Source: Algicoccus sp048820935
Lineage (GTDB): Bacteria > Pseudomonadota > Gammaproteobacteria > Burkholderiales > Burkholderiaceae_B
NCBI RefSeq assembly: GCF_048820935.1
Contig: NZ_JBMERD010000005.1
Coordinates: forward strand, 62,001-126,000
Direction of reading: 5' to 3'
DNA length: 64,000 nt
The notes beneath the pieces are model-generated. The model saw only the letters and a program-made list of their open reading frames with translations. It made no database searches and had not been told where the DNA came from. The position numbers were made by a program, and so were the translations under genes. This document shows, in pieces, positions 33,619 through 42,447 of the stretch. Within the stretch, counting starts at the first letter, position 1. Every line of letters begins with the position of its first letter.

Positions 33619-33663
33619 GGCTTTTAGAAAAAACGTGAGGCCGCAAGTGGCCAAAGTTAAGGC

Positions 33664-34293
33664 TTAGCTTTTTGCAGCCAAACGTTGCTGGCGCGCTTTA
33701 GCTAGGGCGGCGGCGATGACATCGGCTTTGCTGGCGGGTTCGCCTGAAGGTGTGCTCAGATGCTTGGTGACTTCAGGGGCTTTGAGTGCTTGTTCACTTT
33801 GTTGCTCGCGTCGTGTTTTCAGGCGCTGGTGGCGTATACGTGAAATTTGTGCTCTTTCAGGTGACCATTGTAGTTGTGGATCAGTGACCGGCACCATCTC
33901 AATACAATCGACCGGACAGGGGGCAACGCACAGTTCACAACCTGTACACCAGTCTGGCAAAATGGTATGCATGCGCTTATTGGCACCGACGATGGCATCG
34001 ACTGGACAGGCTTTAATACACAACGCACAGCCAATACAGTGAGACTCATCAATCACGGCAACCATGAGGGGTTTGGTTTGTCCACACTCGGGATTTAACG
34101 GCTTAACCGGCGCACCCACAAGCGCAGACAAAGCCCGAATGGTTTCATCACCACCGGGCGGGCAGCGATTGATGTCAGCTTCACCTTGCGCAATGGCTTG
34201 TGCATAGGGTAAACAGCCGTCATAACCGCACTGCGTGCATTGTGTCTGAGGCAGTAAGGCATCAATGGTCTGAGCGTTAAGCGGCTTAGTCAT
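33664..34293 (-). CDS. rsxB: RnfB/RsxB-like ferredoxin
   Basis: 209 residues. The N-terminal Fe-S segment TQCTQCGYDGCLPYAQAI...NRCPPGG matches the 4Fe-4S motif of RnfB/RsxB, followed by two ferredoxin motifs (CIGCALCIKACPVDAI and CTGCELCVAPCPVDCIEM). The membrane anchor of true RnfB is missing and the C-terminus is basic and soluble, as in the stand-alone betaproteobacterial form placed next to nth. No other rnf/rsx genes are nearby, so an electron carrier role, perhaps for Nth cluster or SoxR reduction, is inference. Confidence 0.88.
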   Translation of the reverse strand: MTKPLNAQTIDALLPQTQCTQCGYDGCLPYAQAIAQGEADINRCPPGGDETIRALSALVGAPVKPLNPECGQTKPLMVAVIDESHCIGCALCIKACPVDAIVGANKRMHTILPDWCTGCELCVAPCPVDCIEMVPVTDPQLQWSPERAQISRIRHQRLKTRREQQSEQALKAPEVTKHLSTPSGEPASKADVIAAALAKARQQRLAAKS

Positions 34294-34308
34294 CGCAACT
34301 TAGAACAC

Positions 34309-35121
34309 TTACCAGTAGTTCTCAACGGCGAGGTTACCGAGATTGCCGCGTCGGCCCGCTGCAAATCCTTTCTCAGACAACATTTTTCTGACCTCGGTCA
34401 CCATCTCTGGATTGCCGCACAACATGACGCATGATTTTTCAGGGTCAAGTGAGTGGCCCGCTGCTTTTTCAAGTGTGCCGTTTTCAATGGCTGTCGTGAT
34501 GCGACTGCTAGCCACCGATTGGTTAGGTGCCGGCCATGGTTGGCGCGAAGTCACGGGCAAATAAATCAGGGTGCCTGAATGGTTTTCTGTGGCATTGGTC
34601 TGGTATTGTGCAATCTCTTCACGGTAGGCTAGTTCGTCGCTGGTGCGGACGCCATGGACCAGAATGACAGTTCCAAATTTATCCCATGTTTCCTGATCGC
34701 TGAGCATGGGTAAATAGGCTGATAGACCGGTTCCTGTTCCTAATAACCAAAGGGTATTGCTGTACCCAAAACGCTCTAGCGTCAGAAATCCAAAAGGATT
34801 GCGTTCAATCCAGAGTGGATCACCGGGTTGGAGTGCAGCGAGTCTCGGACTGAATTCACCTTCTGGGACAGTCACACTGTAGAACTCGAGCTCAGATTGT
34901 TGATCAGGATGTGTGACCATCGAATAGGCACGCCAGATCTCCGGCGTATCGCTTTCGTCTGAGGTCGGCAATCCAATCCGAGCAAACTGCCCCGGACGAA
35001 ACTGAAAACCTTCAGGTCGTGTGACACGCACAGAACATAAGCTTGGATGATCCCACGTACGAACCTCAAGGATGGTCTGTCGTGTGTACTTCTCGGTTGA
35101 GTCAGTTGATTCTTGGCTCAA
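34309..35121 (-). CDS. fpr: Ferredoxin-NADP reductase
   Basis: FAD-dependent reductase, 270 residues. The FAD site is WRAYSMVTHP (RxYS), the NADP-binding parts are LLGTGTGLSAYLPML and VMLCGNPEMVTEVRKML, and the end ENYW is the bacterial Fpr (subclass I) aromatic tail. It has a short N-terminal extension. The start is a TTG at 35121 with GAGG eight nt upstream. It is arranged fdxA-fpr-rsxB, three redox genes with gaps of 15-20 bp, suggesting one transcript that delivers reducing power to ferredoxins. Confidence 0.92.
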   Translation of the reverse strand: MSQESTDSTEKYTRQTILEVRTWDHPSLCSVRVTRPEGFQFRPGQFARIGLPTSDESDTPEIWRAYSMVTHPDQQSELEFYSVTVPEGEFSPRLAALQPGDPLWIERNPFGFLTLERFGYSNTLWLLGTGTGLSAYLPMLSDQETWDKFGTVILVHGVRTSDELAYREEIAQYQTNATENHSGTLIYLPVTSRQPWPAPNQSVASSRITTAIENGTLEKAAGHSLDPEKSCVMLCGNPEMVTEVRKMLSEKGFAAGRRGNLGNLAVENYW

Positions 35122-35140
35122 AAGAAAATCCTCGTTTGAT

Positions 35141-35464
35141 TTAACGCTCCATATACTTCAGCTTATCGGCCACACCGTTCCACTCATCGGCGTCCGGTAA
35201 CGGATCTTTCGCGCGACTGAGGGTCGGGTATAACGGGCTGAGTTCAGCGTTGATTTCAATAAATTTCACCTGATCCGCGGGCAAATCCTCTTCAGCGAAG
35301 ATGGCGTTTGCTGGACATTCAGGGATGCAGACGGCACAGTCGATGCACTCATCGGGATCGATTACCAAAAAGTTCGGTCCCTCTTTGAAGCAATCGACAG
35401 GGCAGACGTCCACACAATCGGTAAATTTGCATTTAATGCAGTTTTCTGTAACAACGTGAGTCAT
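35141..35464 (-). CDS. fdxA: 7Fe ferredoxin FdxA
   Basis: 107 residues. CIKCKFTDCVDVCPVDCF binds a [3Fe-4S]/[4Fe-4S] pair with CIDCAVCIPECPANAIF, the usual 7Fe (Azotobacter FdI-like) arrangement, followed by the C-terminal extension INAELSPLYPTLSRAKDPLP. It is the first gene of the fdxA-fpr-rsxB set and a likely partner of Fpr. No strong Shine-Dalgarno is seen before the ATG. Confidence 0.94.
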   Translation of the reverse strand: MTHVVTENCIKCKFTDCVDVCPVDCFKEGPNFLVIDPDECIDCAVCIPECPANAIFAEEDLPADQVKFIEINAELSPLYPTLSRAKDPLPDADEWNGVADKLKYMER

Positions 35465-35805
35465 AGTCGTATTCGATGAAAATTGCCACTAATGTGGCGA
35501 CGGTTTGACTTAAACCACTCGGCTACATGCGACCACTGAGCCGAACTCAAAAAGTCGGGCTAGATTGGGTCAGCACAGTAACCACTTGATTGAATTTTAA
35601 CGGATATAGCTGCTGCGGCATCAGGAATACCCTGAAGATCATGGCGCTATAGGGACGATAGGGTAAAAATACCCAATGGGGTCCTTCGTGCCTAAATGCT
35701 AAAGGATAGCCCAGTCTGAGGCGTTGTCGCTCAATTTCGCTGGCTTTGCTATCAAGAATTGGTGACTTCTGCCATAATGCTAAAAATTATTTGAGATTTG
35801 TTTTG
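35465..35805. promoter_or_regulatory. Structured 341-bp gap between fdxA and pncB
   Basis: Divergent promoters are expected. Several small perfect hairpins lie in it: GCCAC-taat-GTGGC (35485-35498), GGTTT-gactt-AAACC (35502-35516), TCAGG-aatac-CCTGA (35621-35635), and GGGTA-aaaa-TACCC (35661-35674) nested within GGAC/GTCC (35653-35684). The GGGTA arm can also pair with the TACCC at 35628-35632, so alternative folds are possible. CATAAT at 35773-35778 could be a pncB -10 but no -35 fits. No ORF is supported. Confidence 0.4.
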
Positions 35806-36969
35806 ATGATGACTTCGCTTCTGGATACGGACCTCTACAAGTTCACGATGATGCAACTGGTTCTACATCATTATCCAGGTGCGCATGTTCGCTATCAGTT
35901 TTATTGTCGTACACCAGAGGCTGATTTTAGAGGTTTGGAAACACAAATTGACTCGGGTGTGCGAGCGCTTAGTCAGTTGCGTTTTAGCGAGGCGGAACTC
36001 ACGTATTTACGCTCACTGCCTTATTTGAGTGAAGACTTTGTTAGCTTTTTGACATCGTTTCAATTGCCTGAGCAAGCTGTGCAGCTTGAGGTCTGTGAGC
36101 AAACGGGTCAATTAAAGCTGCAGATTCAAGGGTTGTGGTGGCAGACGATTTTGTTTGAAGTGCCTGTGCTGGCACTGATCAATGAGATTTATTTTGCGCG
36201 CAAACGAAGCCAGGCGGATTTGGACACTGGCCGCATTCGTCTTCAGAAAAAGATCGAGGCTATTCAAGCGGCGCAAGATCTGACGGGTTTTCGTTTAGTT
36301 GAATATGGCACACGGCGTCGATATAGCGGCGCATGGCAAGATGAAGTCGTCTCGACGCTTAAAGCACAGCTGGGTCTGAAGTTGGCCGGCACAAGCAATG
36401 TACTGCTCGCAAAACGTCATCAGTTAAAGCCTATTGGCACCATGGGGCATGAGTATTTACAGGCTTGCCAAGTCTTGGGCACTGGGCCTGTGCAATCACA
36501 ACGCTTTGCGCTGGATTTGTGGGCACGCGAGTTTCGTGGCGAGGTGTCGATTGCTTTGACGGATTTATATACGCTGACACCGTTTTTGCGCGATTTTGAT
36601 CGCTACTTTTGTAAGTTGTACGATGGCGTGCGCCACGACTCGGGTGATCCACTCGTGTGGGCCGAACGAATGCTTGCGCACTACCATCAGCACCGGATTG
36701 ATGCGAAACAGAAAACTTTTGTGTTTTCTGATGGTCTGACTATTCAACGCGCGTTAGAAATCGAACGTTATATCGATGGGCGGGCGGGGACGTTTTATGG
36801 CATCGGGACACAACTGACCAATGACGTGGGGCATGAGCCACTACAAATTGTCATCAAAATGACACATTGTGAAGGTTATCCTGTGGCCAAATTGTCTGAG
36901 AATCCGGCTAAAGCCGTTTGTGAAGATCCGCATTATTTGGCCTACCTTAGACAGAGTCTGGCAGTCTGA
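35806..36969 (+). CDS. pncB: Nicotinate phosphoribosyltransferase
   Basis: NAD salvage enzyme making nicotinate mononucleotide from nicotinate and PRPP. MTSLLDTDLYKFTMMQLVL is the family N-terminus. EYGTRRRYSGAWQDEVV, GTSNVLLAKRHQLKPIGTMGHE (with the phosphorylated-His region) and VRHDSGDP with FYGIGTQLTNDVG complete it. 387 residues from the ATG 35806; a second ATG follows at once. An upstream in-frame start at 35746 is unlikely. It stands alone, with a structured leader. Confidence 0.94.
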   Translation: MMTSLLDTDLYKFTMMQLVLHHYPGAHVRYQFYCRTPEADFRGLETQIDSGVRALSQLRFSEAELTYLRSLPYLSEDFVSFLTSFQLPEQAVQLEVCEQTGQLKLQIQGLWWQTILFEVPVLALINEIYFARKRSQADLDTGRIRLQKKIEAIQAAQDLTGFRLVEYGTRRRYSGAWQDEVVSTLKAQLGLKLAGTSNVLLAKRHQLKPIGTMGHEYLQACQVLGTGPVQSQRFALDLWAREFRGEVSIALTDLYTLTPFLRDFDRYFCKLYDGVRHDSGDPLVWAERMLAHYHQHRIDAKQKTFVFSDGLTIQRALEIERYIDGRAGTFYGIGTQLTNDVGHEPLQIVIKMTHCEGYPVAKLSENPAKAVCEDPHYLAYLRQSLAV

Positions 36970-37056
36970 TTCGTCTGAAAGGGATTGGCTTGGGCTATCC
37001 TAGCGACTTAGTTGTAGGCATGTGTTGCGAATGCGTGTTTTTGGAGAGAGGACAAG

Positions 37057-39276
37057 ATGGTCTCAGATGTGAGTCAATGGCCAGAGCAGACATTATTAGA
37101 TGCATGGATGCAAGGCTTACCTGAACAAGGTCGGGCAGATGTGGCCAAGGCCGTGCAATGGGTGCAGACTCACTATGTGGCAAACGTCACACTTTCAGGG
37201 GAGCCTTTACTTGATCATGTGTCTGGTGCGGCTCAGACCTTGGCGACCCTCAACACCGATGCCGCCACACGCGTGGCTGCAATTCTAATGTGCGTGCCAC
37301 CCCATCAGGGACAGACACTAGATCCAATTCAGAAGCAATTTGGCCCCGATGTTATGAAATTGATGCAGGGCACGAGAGCCCTGCTCAAACTGCGCGAATT
37401 AACTTTAAAGATCACGCGCCAGAAAGACAATTCTGAGAGCCGTGCAGATCAAAAAGAGATGCTGCGCAAAATGCTCCTAGCAATGGCTGCTGATTTGCGT
37501 ATTGTGTTGATTCGCTTGGCTTCCCGATTGCAAACTTTGCGTTGGGCAGCTCGTACGAAAGCACCTTGTGATCCTGCCTTGGTGCGCGAAACACTGGATT
37601 TGTATGCGCCATTAGCGAACCGCCTTGGAATCTGGCAGCTGAAATGGGAAATGGAAGACCTCGCGTTTCGCTTTTTAGAGCCAGAACGTTATCGAGACAT
37701 TGCGCGCCGACTAGAAGCGACTCGTGGTGAGCGTGAAGCATTTATCGAAGAGACGGTTGCCCGCATGAAAAACCTCATGCAAGAGGCAGGCATTGATGCC
37801 AGGATTTACGGTCGACCTAAGCATATTTACAGCATCTGGAACAAGATGCGCAATAAAGAAGTGGATTTCAGTCGTTTGTATGACTTGCGAGCGTTACGTG
37901 TCATCGTGCCCGAAGAGCGTGACTGCTATGGTGTTTTGAGTATTGTGCACAGTCATTGGCATCCGATTACAGAAGAGTTTGACGATTACATTGCTAGACC
38001 CAAACCCAATGGTTACCGTTCTTTGCATACCGTGGTTGAAGACGAGTCGGGCCGTGCCTTTGAAATCCAGATCCGTACCCAAGCGATGCATGAGTTTGCT
38101 GAGTATGGGATGGCGGCTCACTGGCGTTATAAAGAATCTGGAACCAGAGGAGGGCAAACCACAGCAGGCGATGCCTATTCACGTCAGCTCGCTTGGATGC
38201 GTCAGCTTGTGCAATGGCAAACAGATGCGGATCGAGAAACGGGTGCAGAAGTCCAGTCGGACGCAACGAGCACAGTCTCTGATCGTATCTATGTTCTATC
38301 GCCACATGCACGGGTGATTGAACTGCCACGTGGGGCGACTCCCGTTGATTTTGCGTATTACCTCCATACAGACTTAGGACATCGTTGCCGGGGTGCCAAG
38401 GTGGAAGGACAGATGGTCCCGCTCAATACGCCATTGGAAACGGGACAAACGGTTGAAATTATGACCACCAAAGCGGGTGGTCCGTCGCGTGACTGGCTAA
38501 ACCCGCAGTTGGGTTATCTGGTCAGTCCGAGATCCAGAGCCAAAGTCCGTTCCTGGTTTAATGCGGTTGAGTTACAGCAACGTATTGTGCAAGGGCATAC
38601 GTTGGTGGACAAAGAACTTGCACGTCTGGGTAAAACGGCTGTTAATCACGAGCAATTGTCACAAAAACTTGGATTCGCACGCGCCGATGACCTGTATGTG
38701 GCCGTTGCTAAAGATGATTTCAGTCTTAAGAATATTGAAACGGCTGTTAAGCCAGCGACCCCGGAGTCAACAGAAAAAGACGACAATCTCCTTGAGCAAG
38801 TGATGCGTCAACCCCCCAAAGAGCGTGCTGTTAGTGAGTCTGGTGTCTTGGTGCAGGGGGTCGGTTCTTTACTGACGCAACTGGCTCGTTGCTGTCGCCC
38901 AGCACCGCCGGATCCGATTGGCGGCTTTGTCACCCGTGGGCGGGGTGTATCTATTCATCGTCAGAACTGCCCAAGTTTTCAGCAGCTGTTGCAAACGCAG
39001 CCGCAACGGGTGATTGATGTTAGTTGGGATACCTATAGTGGAGCCAGCTATCCGGTTGATATTGTGATTCGTGCCAAAGAGCGCACCACCTTGCTTCGCG
39101 ACTTGTCTGAAGCGTTTGCCCGTTTGCGTTTGAATGTCGTGGGTGTAAATACACATAGCCGCAGTTCATTAGCGCATATGGTCTTTACGGTCGAAGTCAC
39201 AGATGGTGAAGTGCTGACTAAAGCACTGGCCACTTTGAACCAAGTGCCAGGCGTGGTTGAAGCAGAAAGGCGTTAA
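37057..39276 (+). CDS. relA: GTP pyrophosphokinase RelA
   Basis: (p)ppGpp synthetase of the stringent response, 739 residues. The hydrolase domain has lost its HD pair (AAILMCVPPHQGQ where HD is expected), and the synthetase has EFDDYIARPKPNGYRSLHT, i.e. the EFDD form typical of monofunctional RelA rather than RFKD of Rel/SpoT. TGS (RIYVLSPHARVIELPRGATP), zinc-finger/CC (LARCCRPAPPDPIGGFVTRG) and ACT domains follow, so ribosome control is intact. GAGAGAGGA precedes the ATG. A separate SpoT would be encoded outside this window. Confidence 0.95.
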   Translation: MVSDVSQWPEQTLLDAWMQGLPEQGRADVAKAVQWVQTHYVANVTLSGEPLLDHVSGAAQTLATLNTDAATRVAAILMCVPPHQGQTLDPIQKQFGPDVMKLMQGTRALLKLRELTLKITRQKDNSESRADQKEMLRKMLLAMAADLRIVLIRLASRLQTLRWAARTKAPCDPALVRETLDLYAPLANRLGIWQLKWEMEDLAFRFLEPERYRDIARRLEATRGEREAFIEETVARMKNLMQEAGIDARIYGRPKHIYSIWNKMRNKEVDFSRLYDLRALRVIVPEERDCYGVLSIVHSHWHPITEEFDDYIARPKPNGYRSLHTVVEDESGRAFEIQIRTQAMHEFAEYGMAAHWRYKESGTRGGQTTAGDAYSRQLAWMRQLVQWQTDADRETGAEVQSDATSTVSDRIYVLSPHARVIELPRGATPVDFAYYLHTDLGHRCRGAKVEGQMVPLNTPLETGQTVEIMTTKAGGPSRDWLNPQLGYLVSPRSRAKVRSWFNAVELQQRIVQGHTLVDKELARLGKTAVNHEQLSQKLGFARADDLYVAVAKDDFSLKNIETAVKPATPESTEKDDNLLEQVMRQPPKERAVSESGVLVQGVGSLLTQLARCCRPAPPDPIGGFVTRGRGVSIHRQNCPSFQQLLQTQPQRVIDVSWDTYSGASYPVDIVIRAKERTTLLRDLSEAFARLRLNVVGVNTHSRSSLAHMVFTVEVTDGEVLTKALATLNQVPGVVEAERR

Positions 39277-39309
39277 GAGCAGTCGATTGTGGGTCTAGTT
39301 GCATCAGGC

Positions 39310-39318
39310 TGGTAAAAT
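39310..39318 (+). promoter_or_regulatory. Possible extended -10 promoter for trpB-trpA-accD
   Basis: TGGTAAAAT (39310-39318) fits an extended -10 (TGn-TAAAAT), which can work without a -35. Transcription would begin near 39325, about 30 nt before the preferred trpB start. Confidence 0.35.
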
Positions 39319-39353
39319 CAACGTTTTATTCTGCTGGCATGGAGGCATACGCC

Positions 39354-40556
39354 TTGAAACCCTATGAATTTCCAGATGCGGCGGGCCACTTTGGTCCTTA
39401 TGGTGGCGTCTATGTTGCTGAAACATTGATGCAAGCACTTGCGCAGTTGCAAGAAGCTTATGACAAATACCATCAGGATCCAGAGTTCCTCGCACAATAT
39501 CATTACGAGCTTAAACATTTTGTGGGACGCCCAACGCCTGTCTACTACGCAAAACGTTGGTCTGAGCAATTAGGTGGCGCACAAATTTGGTTTAAGCGCG
39601 AAGATCTGAATCATACGGGCGCCCATAAAATTAACAACAGTCTCGGACAAGCCTTGTTGGCACATCGGATGGGTAAAAAGCGCATCATTGCTGAAACCGG
39701 TGCTGGTCAACACGGTGTGGCCACGGCAACTGTCTGTGCACGCTTTGGGATGGAGTGCGTGGTGTACATGGGAAGCGAGGACGTTAAGCGTCAAGCTCCG
39801 AACGTATATCGCATGAAATTGTTGGGTGCAACCGTTGTGCCTGTTGAGGCCGGTTCTAAAACCCTCAAAGACGCCTTAAATGAAGCGTTACGTGACTGGG
39901 TCACGAACGTTGATGACACCTTTTATATTATCGGCACTGTGGCAGGCCCACATCCTTATCCGATGCTTGTGCGCAACTTTCAATCGGTGATCGGTGAAGA
40001 AGCACAGGTTCAGATGCAAGAAGCGGCCCAACGTCAACCCGATTACTTGGTGGCGAGTGTGGGTGGTGGCTCTAATGCGATGGGTCTGTTTTATCCCTAC
40101 ATCAACGATGAAGCGGTTAAGTTGATTGGTGTTGAGGCCGCCGGACTCGGTTTGGCAAGTGGCAAGCACGCAGCACCGCTCAATGCCGGTTTCCCGGGTG
40201 TGTTGCATGGCAACCGGACCTATGTGGTTCAGAATGAGGAAGGACAAATTCTGCCGACCCATTCAATCTCAGCCGGACTGGATTACCCAGGCGTGGGGCC
40301 TGAGCATGCTTGGTTGCATGACACTGGTCGCGCAACATACGAGACGGTGACCGATGATGAAGCCCTAGAGGCATTCCATACATGTTGCCGGATTGAAGGT
40401 ATTATCCCAGCGCTGGAAAGCTCACACGCATTGGCCTATGCCAGCCGTCTGGCTAAAACGTTGCCTCAGGACAAAATCATTCTGGTGAACTTGTCAGGTC
40501 GGGGCGATAAAGACATCAATACCATCGCCAAACGTAGCGGCATCGATATCATCTAA
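39354..40556 (+). CDS. trpB: Tryptophan synthase beta chain
   Basis: PLP enzyme joining indole and serine, 400 residues. The PLP Lys lies in KINNSLGQALLAHRMGKKR within NHTGAHKINNSLGQ, the phosphate-binding loop is VGGGSNAMGLFYPYI, and ETGAGQHGVATATV is also diagnostic. An ATG at 39339 would add five residues but lacks a ribosome site; its own G begins a GGAGG (39341-39345) set eight nt before TTG 39354, so I take the TTG. It is followed by trpA after 11 bp and by accD; trpF, often upstream of trpB in this group, is absent here. Confidence 0.95.
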   Translation: MKPYEFPDAAGHFGPYGGVYVAETLMQALAQLQEAYDKYHQDPEFLAQYHYELKHFVGRPTPVYYAKRWSEQLGGAQIWFKREDLNHTGAHKINNSLGQALLAHRMGKKRIIAETGAGQHGVATATVCARFGMECVVYMGSEDVKRQAPNVYRMKLLGATVVPVEAGSKTLKDALNEALRDWVTNVDDTFYIIGTVAGPHPYPMLVRNFQSVIGEEAQVQMQEAAQRQPDYLVASVGGGSNAMGLFYPYINDEAVKLIGVEAAGLGLASGKHAAPLNAGFPGVLHGNRTYVVQNEEGQILPTHSISAGLDYPGVGPEHAWLHDTGRATYETVTDDEALEAFHTCCRIEGIIPALESSHALAYASRLAKTLPQDKIILVNLSGRGDKDINTIAKRSGIDII

Positions 40557-40567
40557 GGAATTGAGTG

Positions 40568-41422
40568 ATGACTGACAGACTGACTAGTACGCTGGATCAA
40601 TTGCGCGCGCAAGGTCGTGCCGCATTGATTCCCTATATTCCGGCTGGAAATCCACTGGCTGATTCGACAGTGCCCTTGATGCATGCATTGGCGAAAGCGG
40701 GTTCTGATGTGATCGAGTTGGGTATTCCGTTTTCAGATCCAATGGCCGATGGTCCCGTGATTCAGAAAGCTGCAGAGCACGCGATTGCGCAAGGAATCGG
40801 CTTGTCCAAAGTGCTTGAGATTGTGGCTCAGTTCCGTGAGCAAGATCAGACGACGCCGGTTGTTTTAATGGGCTATGCGAATCCGATTGAACGCATGGGA
40901 CAGCAAACATTTGTTGATCGGGCGCATGCAGCTGGTATTGATGGCATTCTCGTCGTGGATTATCCACCTGAAGAAATTATGAGCTTTTCTGCTATGCTGG
41001 AGAAGGTCAATATTGCACCGATCTTTCTGCTTGCACCGACCTCAACCGAGGATCGCATGAAGACTGTCGATCAGCTGGCACGTGGTTATGTTTACTATGT
41101 GTCTTTACGGGGTGTGACGGGTGCGGGTCACTTGGATGTGGAAGATGTGGCACAACAAGTCGCCAGAATTCGACAGCATGTGTCTATCCCCGTTGGGGTG
41201 GGTTTTGGGATTAGCGACGCACAAAGTGCGGCGCGAATTGCTGAGGTTGCCGATGCTGTTGTCATTGGTAGCAAATTAATCACTGTGATGCAGCAAGCTT
41301 GGGAAGGGCTACCTGTTGAGAAACAGACTGAAGCCGCCATTCAAGCTGGCCATGATTGGTTGGCAGGGATTCGTCAGGCGATGGATCAGGTAGTTAAATC
41401 ACAGGCTGGGGATCAAACATGA
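40568..41422 (+). CDS. trpA: Tryptophan synthase alpha chain
   Basis: TIM-barrel subunit cleaving indole-3-glycerol phosphate, 284 residues. The catalytic Glu is in VIELGIPFSDPMADGPVIQ, and DGILVVDYPPEE, YVSLRGVTGAGHLD and VGVGFGISDAQSAARIAEVAD follow in family order. ATG 40568 has AAGGA at 40556-40560. Its stop overlaps the accD start (ATGA), giving translational coupling. Confidence 0.96.
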   Translation: MTDRLTSTLDQLRAQGRAALIPYIPAGNPLADSTVPLMHALAKAGSDVIELGIPFSDPMADGPVIQKAAEHAIAQGIGLSKVLEIVAQFREQDQTTPVVLMGYANPIERMGQQTFVDRAHAAGIDGILVVDYPPEEIMSFSAMLEKVNIAPIFLLAPTSTEDRMKTVDQLARGYVYYVSLRGVTGAGHLDVEDVAQQVARIRQHVSIPVGVGFGISDAQSAARIAEVADAVVIGSKLITVMQQAWEGLPVEKQTEAAIQAGHDWLAGIRQAMDQVVKSQAGDQT

Positions 41423-42291
41423 GTTGGTTAGAAAAAATTCTGCCGCCACGAATTAATAAAGGCACAGATGCAGGAGGTAAACGTGTTCCGGAAGGTTTGT
41501 GGGCCAAATGCCCTTCTTGCGAAACTGTGCTTTATAACGAAGACTTGGCGGTCAATTTCCATGTCTGCCCTAAATGTGATCACCATCTTCGGATTGGTGC
41601 GCGAGCCCGAGTTGCGGCTTTGCTCGATCCAGAAGGGCAGGTTGAAATTGGACAGAATACGCGTTCACAGGATCCGTTGAAATTTAGAGATTCACGCAAG
41701 TACACCGATCGACTTCAAGAGGCCGTGAAACAAACAGGCGAAACAGAAGCTTTGATCGCGATGAGCGGCTCCATTCATGGTGTTGCATGTGTGCTGACTG
41801 TCTTTGATTTTGATTTTCTGGGTGGTTCGATGGGTTCTGTTGTGGGTGAGCGTTTTGTGCGAGCCGTGCAGCATGCGATGGCGCATCACACCCCCTTTAT
41901 TTGTGTGACCGCCTCGGGTGGTGCCCGAATGCAAGAAAGTCTGTTCTCTTTGTTTCAGATGGCTAAAACAAATGCTGCGCTATCAGAGCTGTCCAATCAA
42001 GGTTTGCCCTTTATCAGCATTTTGACTGATCCCACCATGGGTGGTGTTTCGGCAAGTTTTGCGTTTGTTGGTGATGTGGTCATTGCTGAACCAAAAGCGT
42101 TGATTGGATTTGCAGGGCCTCGAGTCATTGAGCAAACGGTGCGTGAAAAACTCCCAGAAGGCTTCCAGCGTGCGGAGTTTCTGCTAGAGAAGGGTGCCGT
42201 GGATATGGTGGTCGATCGTCGCCAAATGCGCAATGAACTTGCTCAAATTATGGGAATCTTTATGAATCAGACGGTGGATCTTCAAGCTTGA
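41419..42291 (+). CDS. accD: Acetyl-CoA carboxylase carboxyltransferase subunit beta
   Basis: Beta half of the carboxyltransferase that makes malonyl-CoA, 290 residues. The N-terminal zinc ribbon is visible as CPSCETVLYNEDLAVNFHVCPKC, followed by the crotonase-fold domain with TASGGARMQESLFSLFQMAK and FAGPRVIEQTVREKLPEGFQ. It overlaps trpA by 4 bp. The trpBA-accD order is typical of Burkholderiales, often with folC next; here a strong terminator and then rne follow, so folC has moved. Confidence 0.96.
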   Translation: MSWLEKILPPRINKGTDAGGKRVPEGLWAKCPSCETVLYNEDLAVNFHVCPKCDHHLRIGARARVAALLDPEGQVEIGQNTRSQDPLKFRDSRKYTDRLQEAVKQTGETEALIAMSGSIHGVACVLTVFDFDFLGGSMGSVVGERFVRAVQHAMAHHTPFICVTASGGARMQESLFSLFQMAKTNAALSELSNQGLPFISILTDPTMGGVSASFAFVGDVVIAEPKALIGFAGPRVIEQTVREKLPEGFQRAEFLLEKGAVDMVVDRRQMRNELAQIMGIFMNQTVDLQA

Positions 42292-42324
42292 TTCACTGTT
42301 CTTTGATTGAAGTTTTGATCAAAT

Positions 42325-42351
42325 AAAAAACCGGCGAAACGCCGGTTTTTT
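42325..42351 (+). terminator. Intrinsic terminator after accD
   Basis: CCGGCG (42331-42336), loop AAA, CGCCGG (42340-42345) flanked by A6 and T6: a textbook rho-independent terminator, also usable by rne in the other direction. Confidence 0.92.
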
Positions 42352-42447
42352 ATTGGTCCACGATCTCAGAAAACAATCGTGCTATCGATGATAAAAGTCC
42401 CACTTAAATTGAGTTAAGTCGAACTTTCACGCATCGATATCAGCGGA

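Noticed and set aside
42314..42323. TTGATCAAAT after accD as an FNR site
   Set aside because: It has no 4-bp spacer between the half sites and lies before a terminator, not a promoter.
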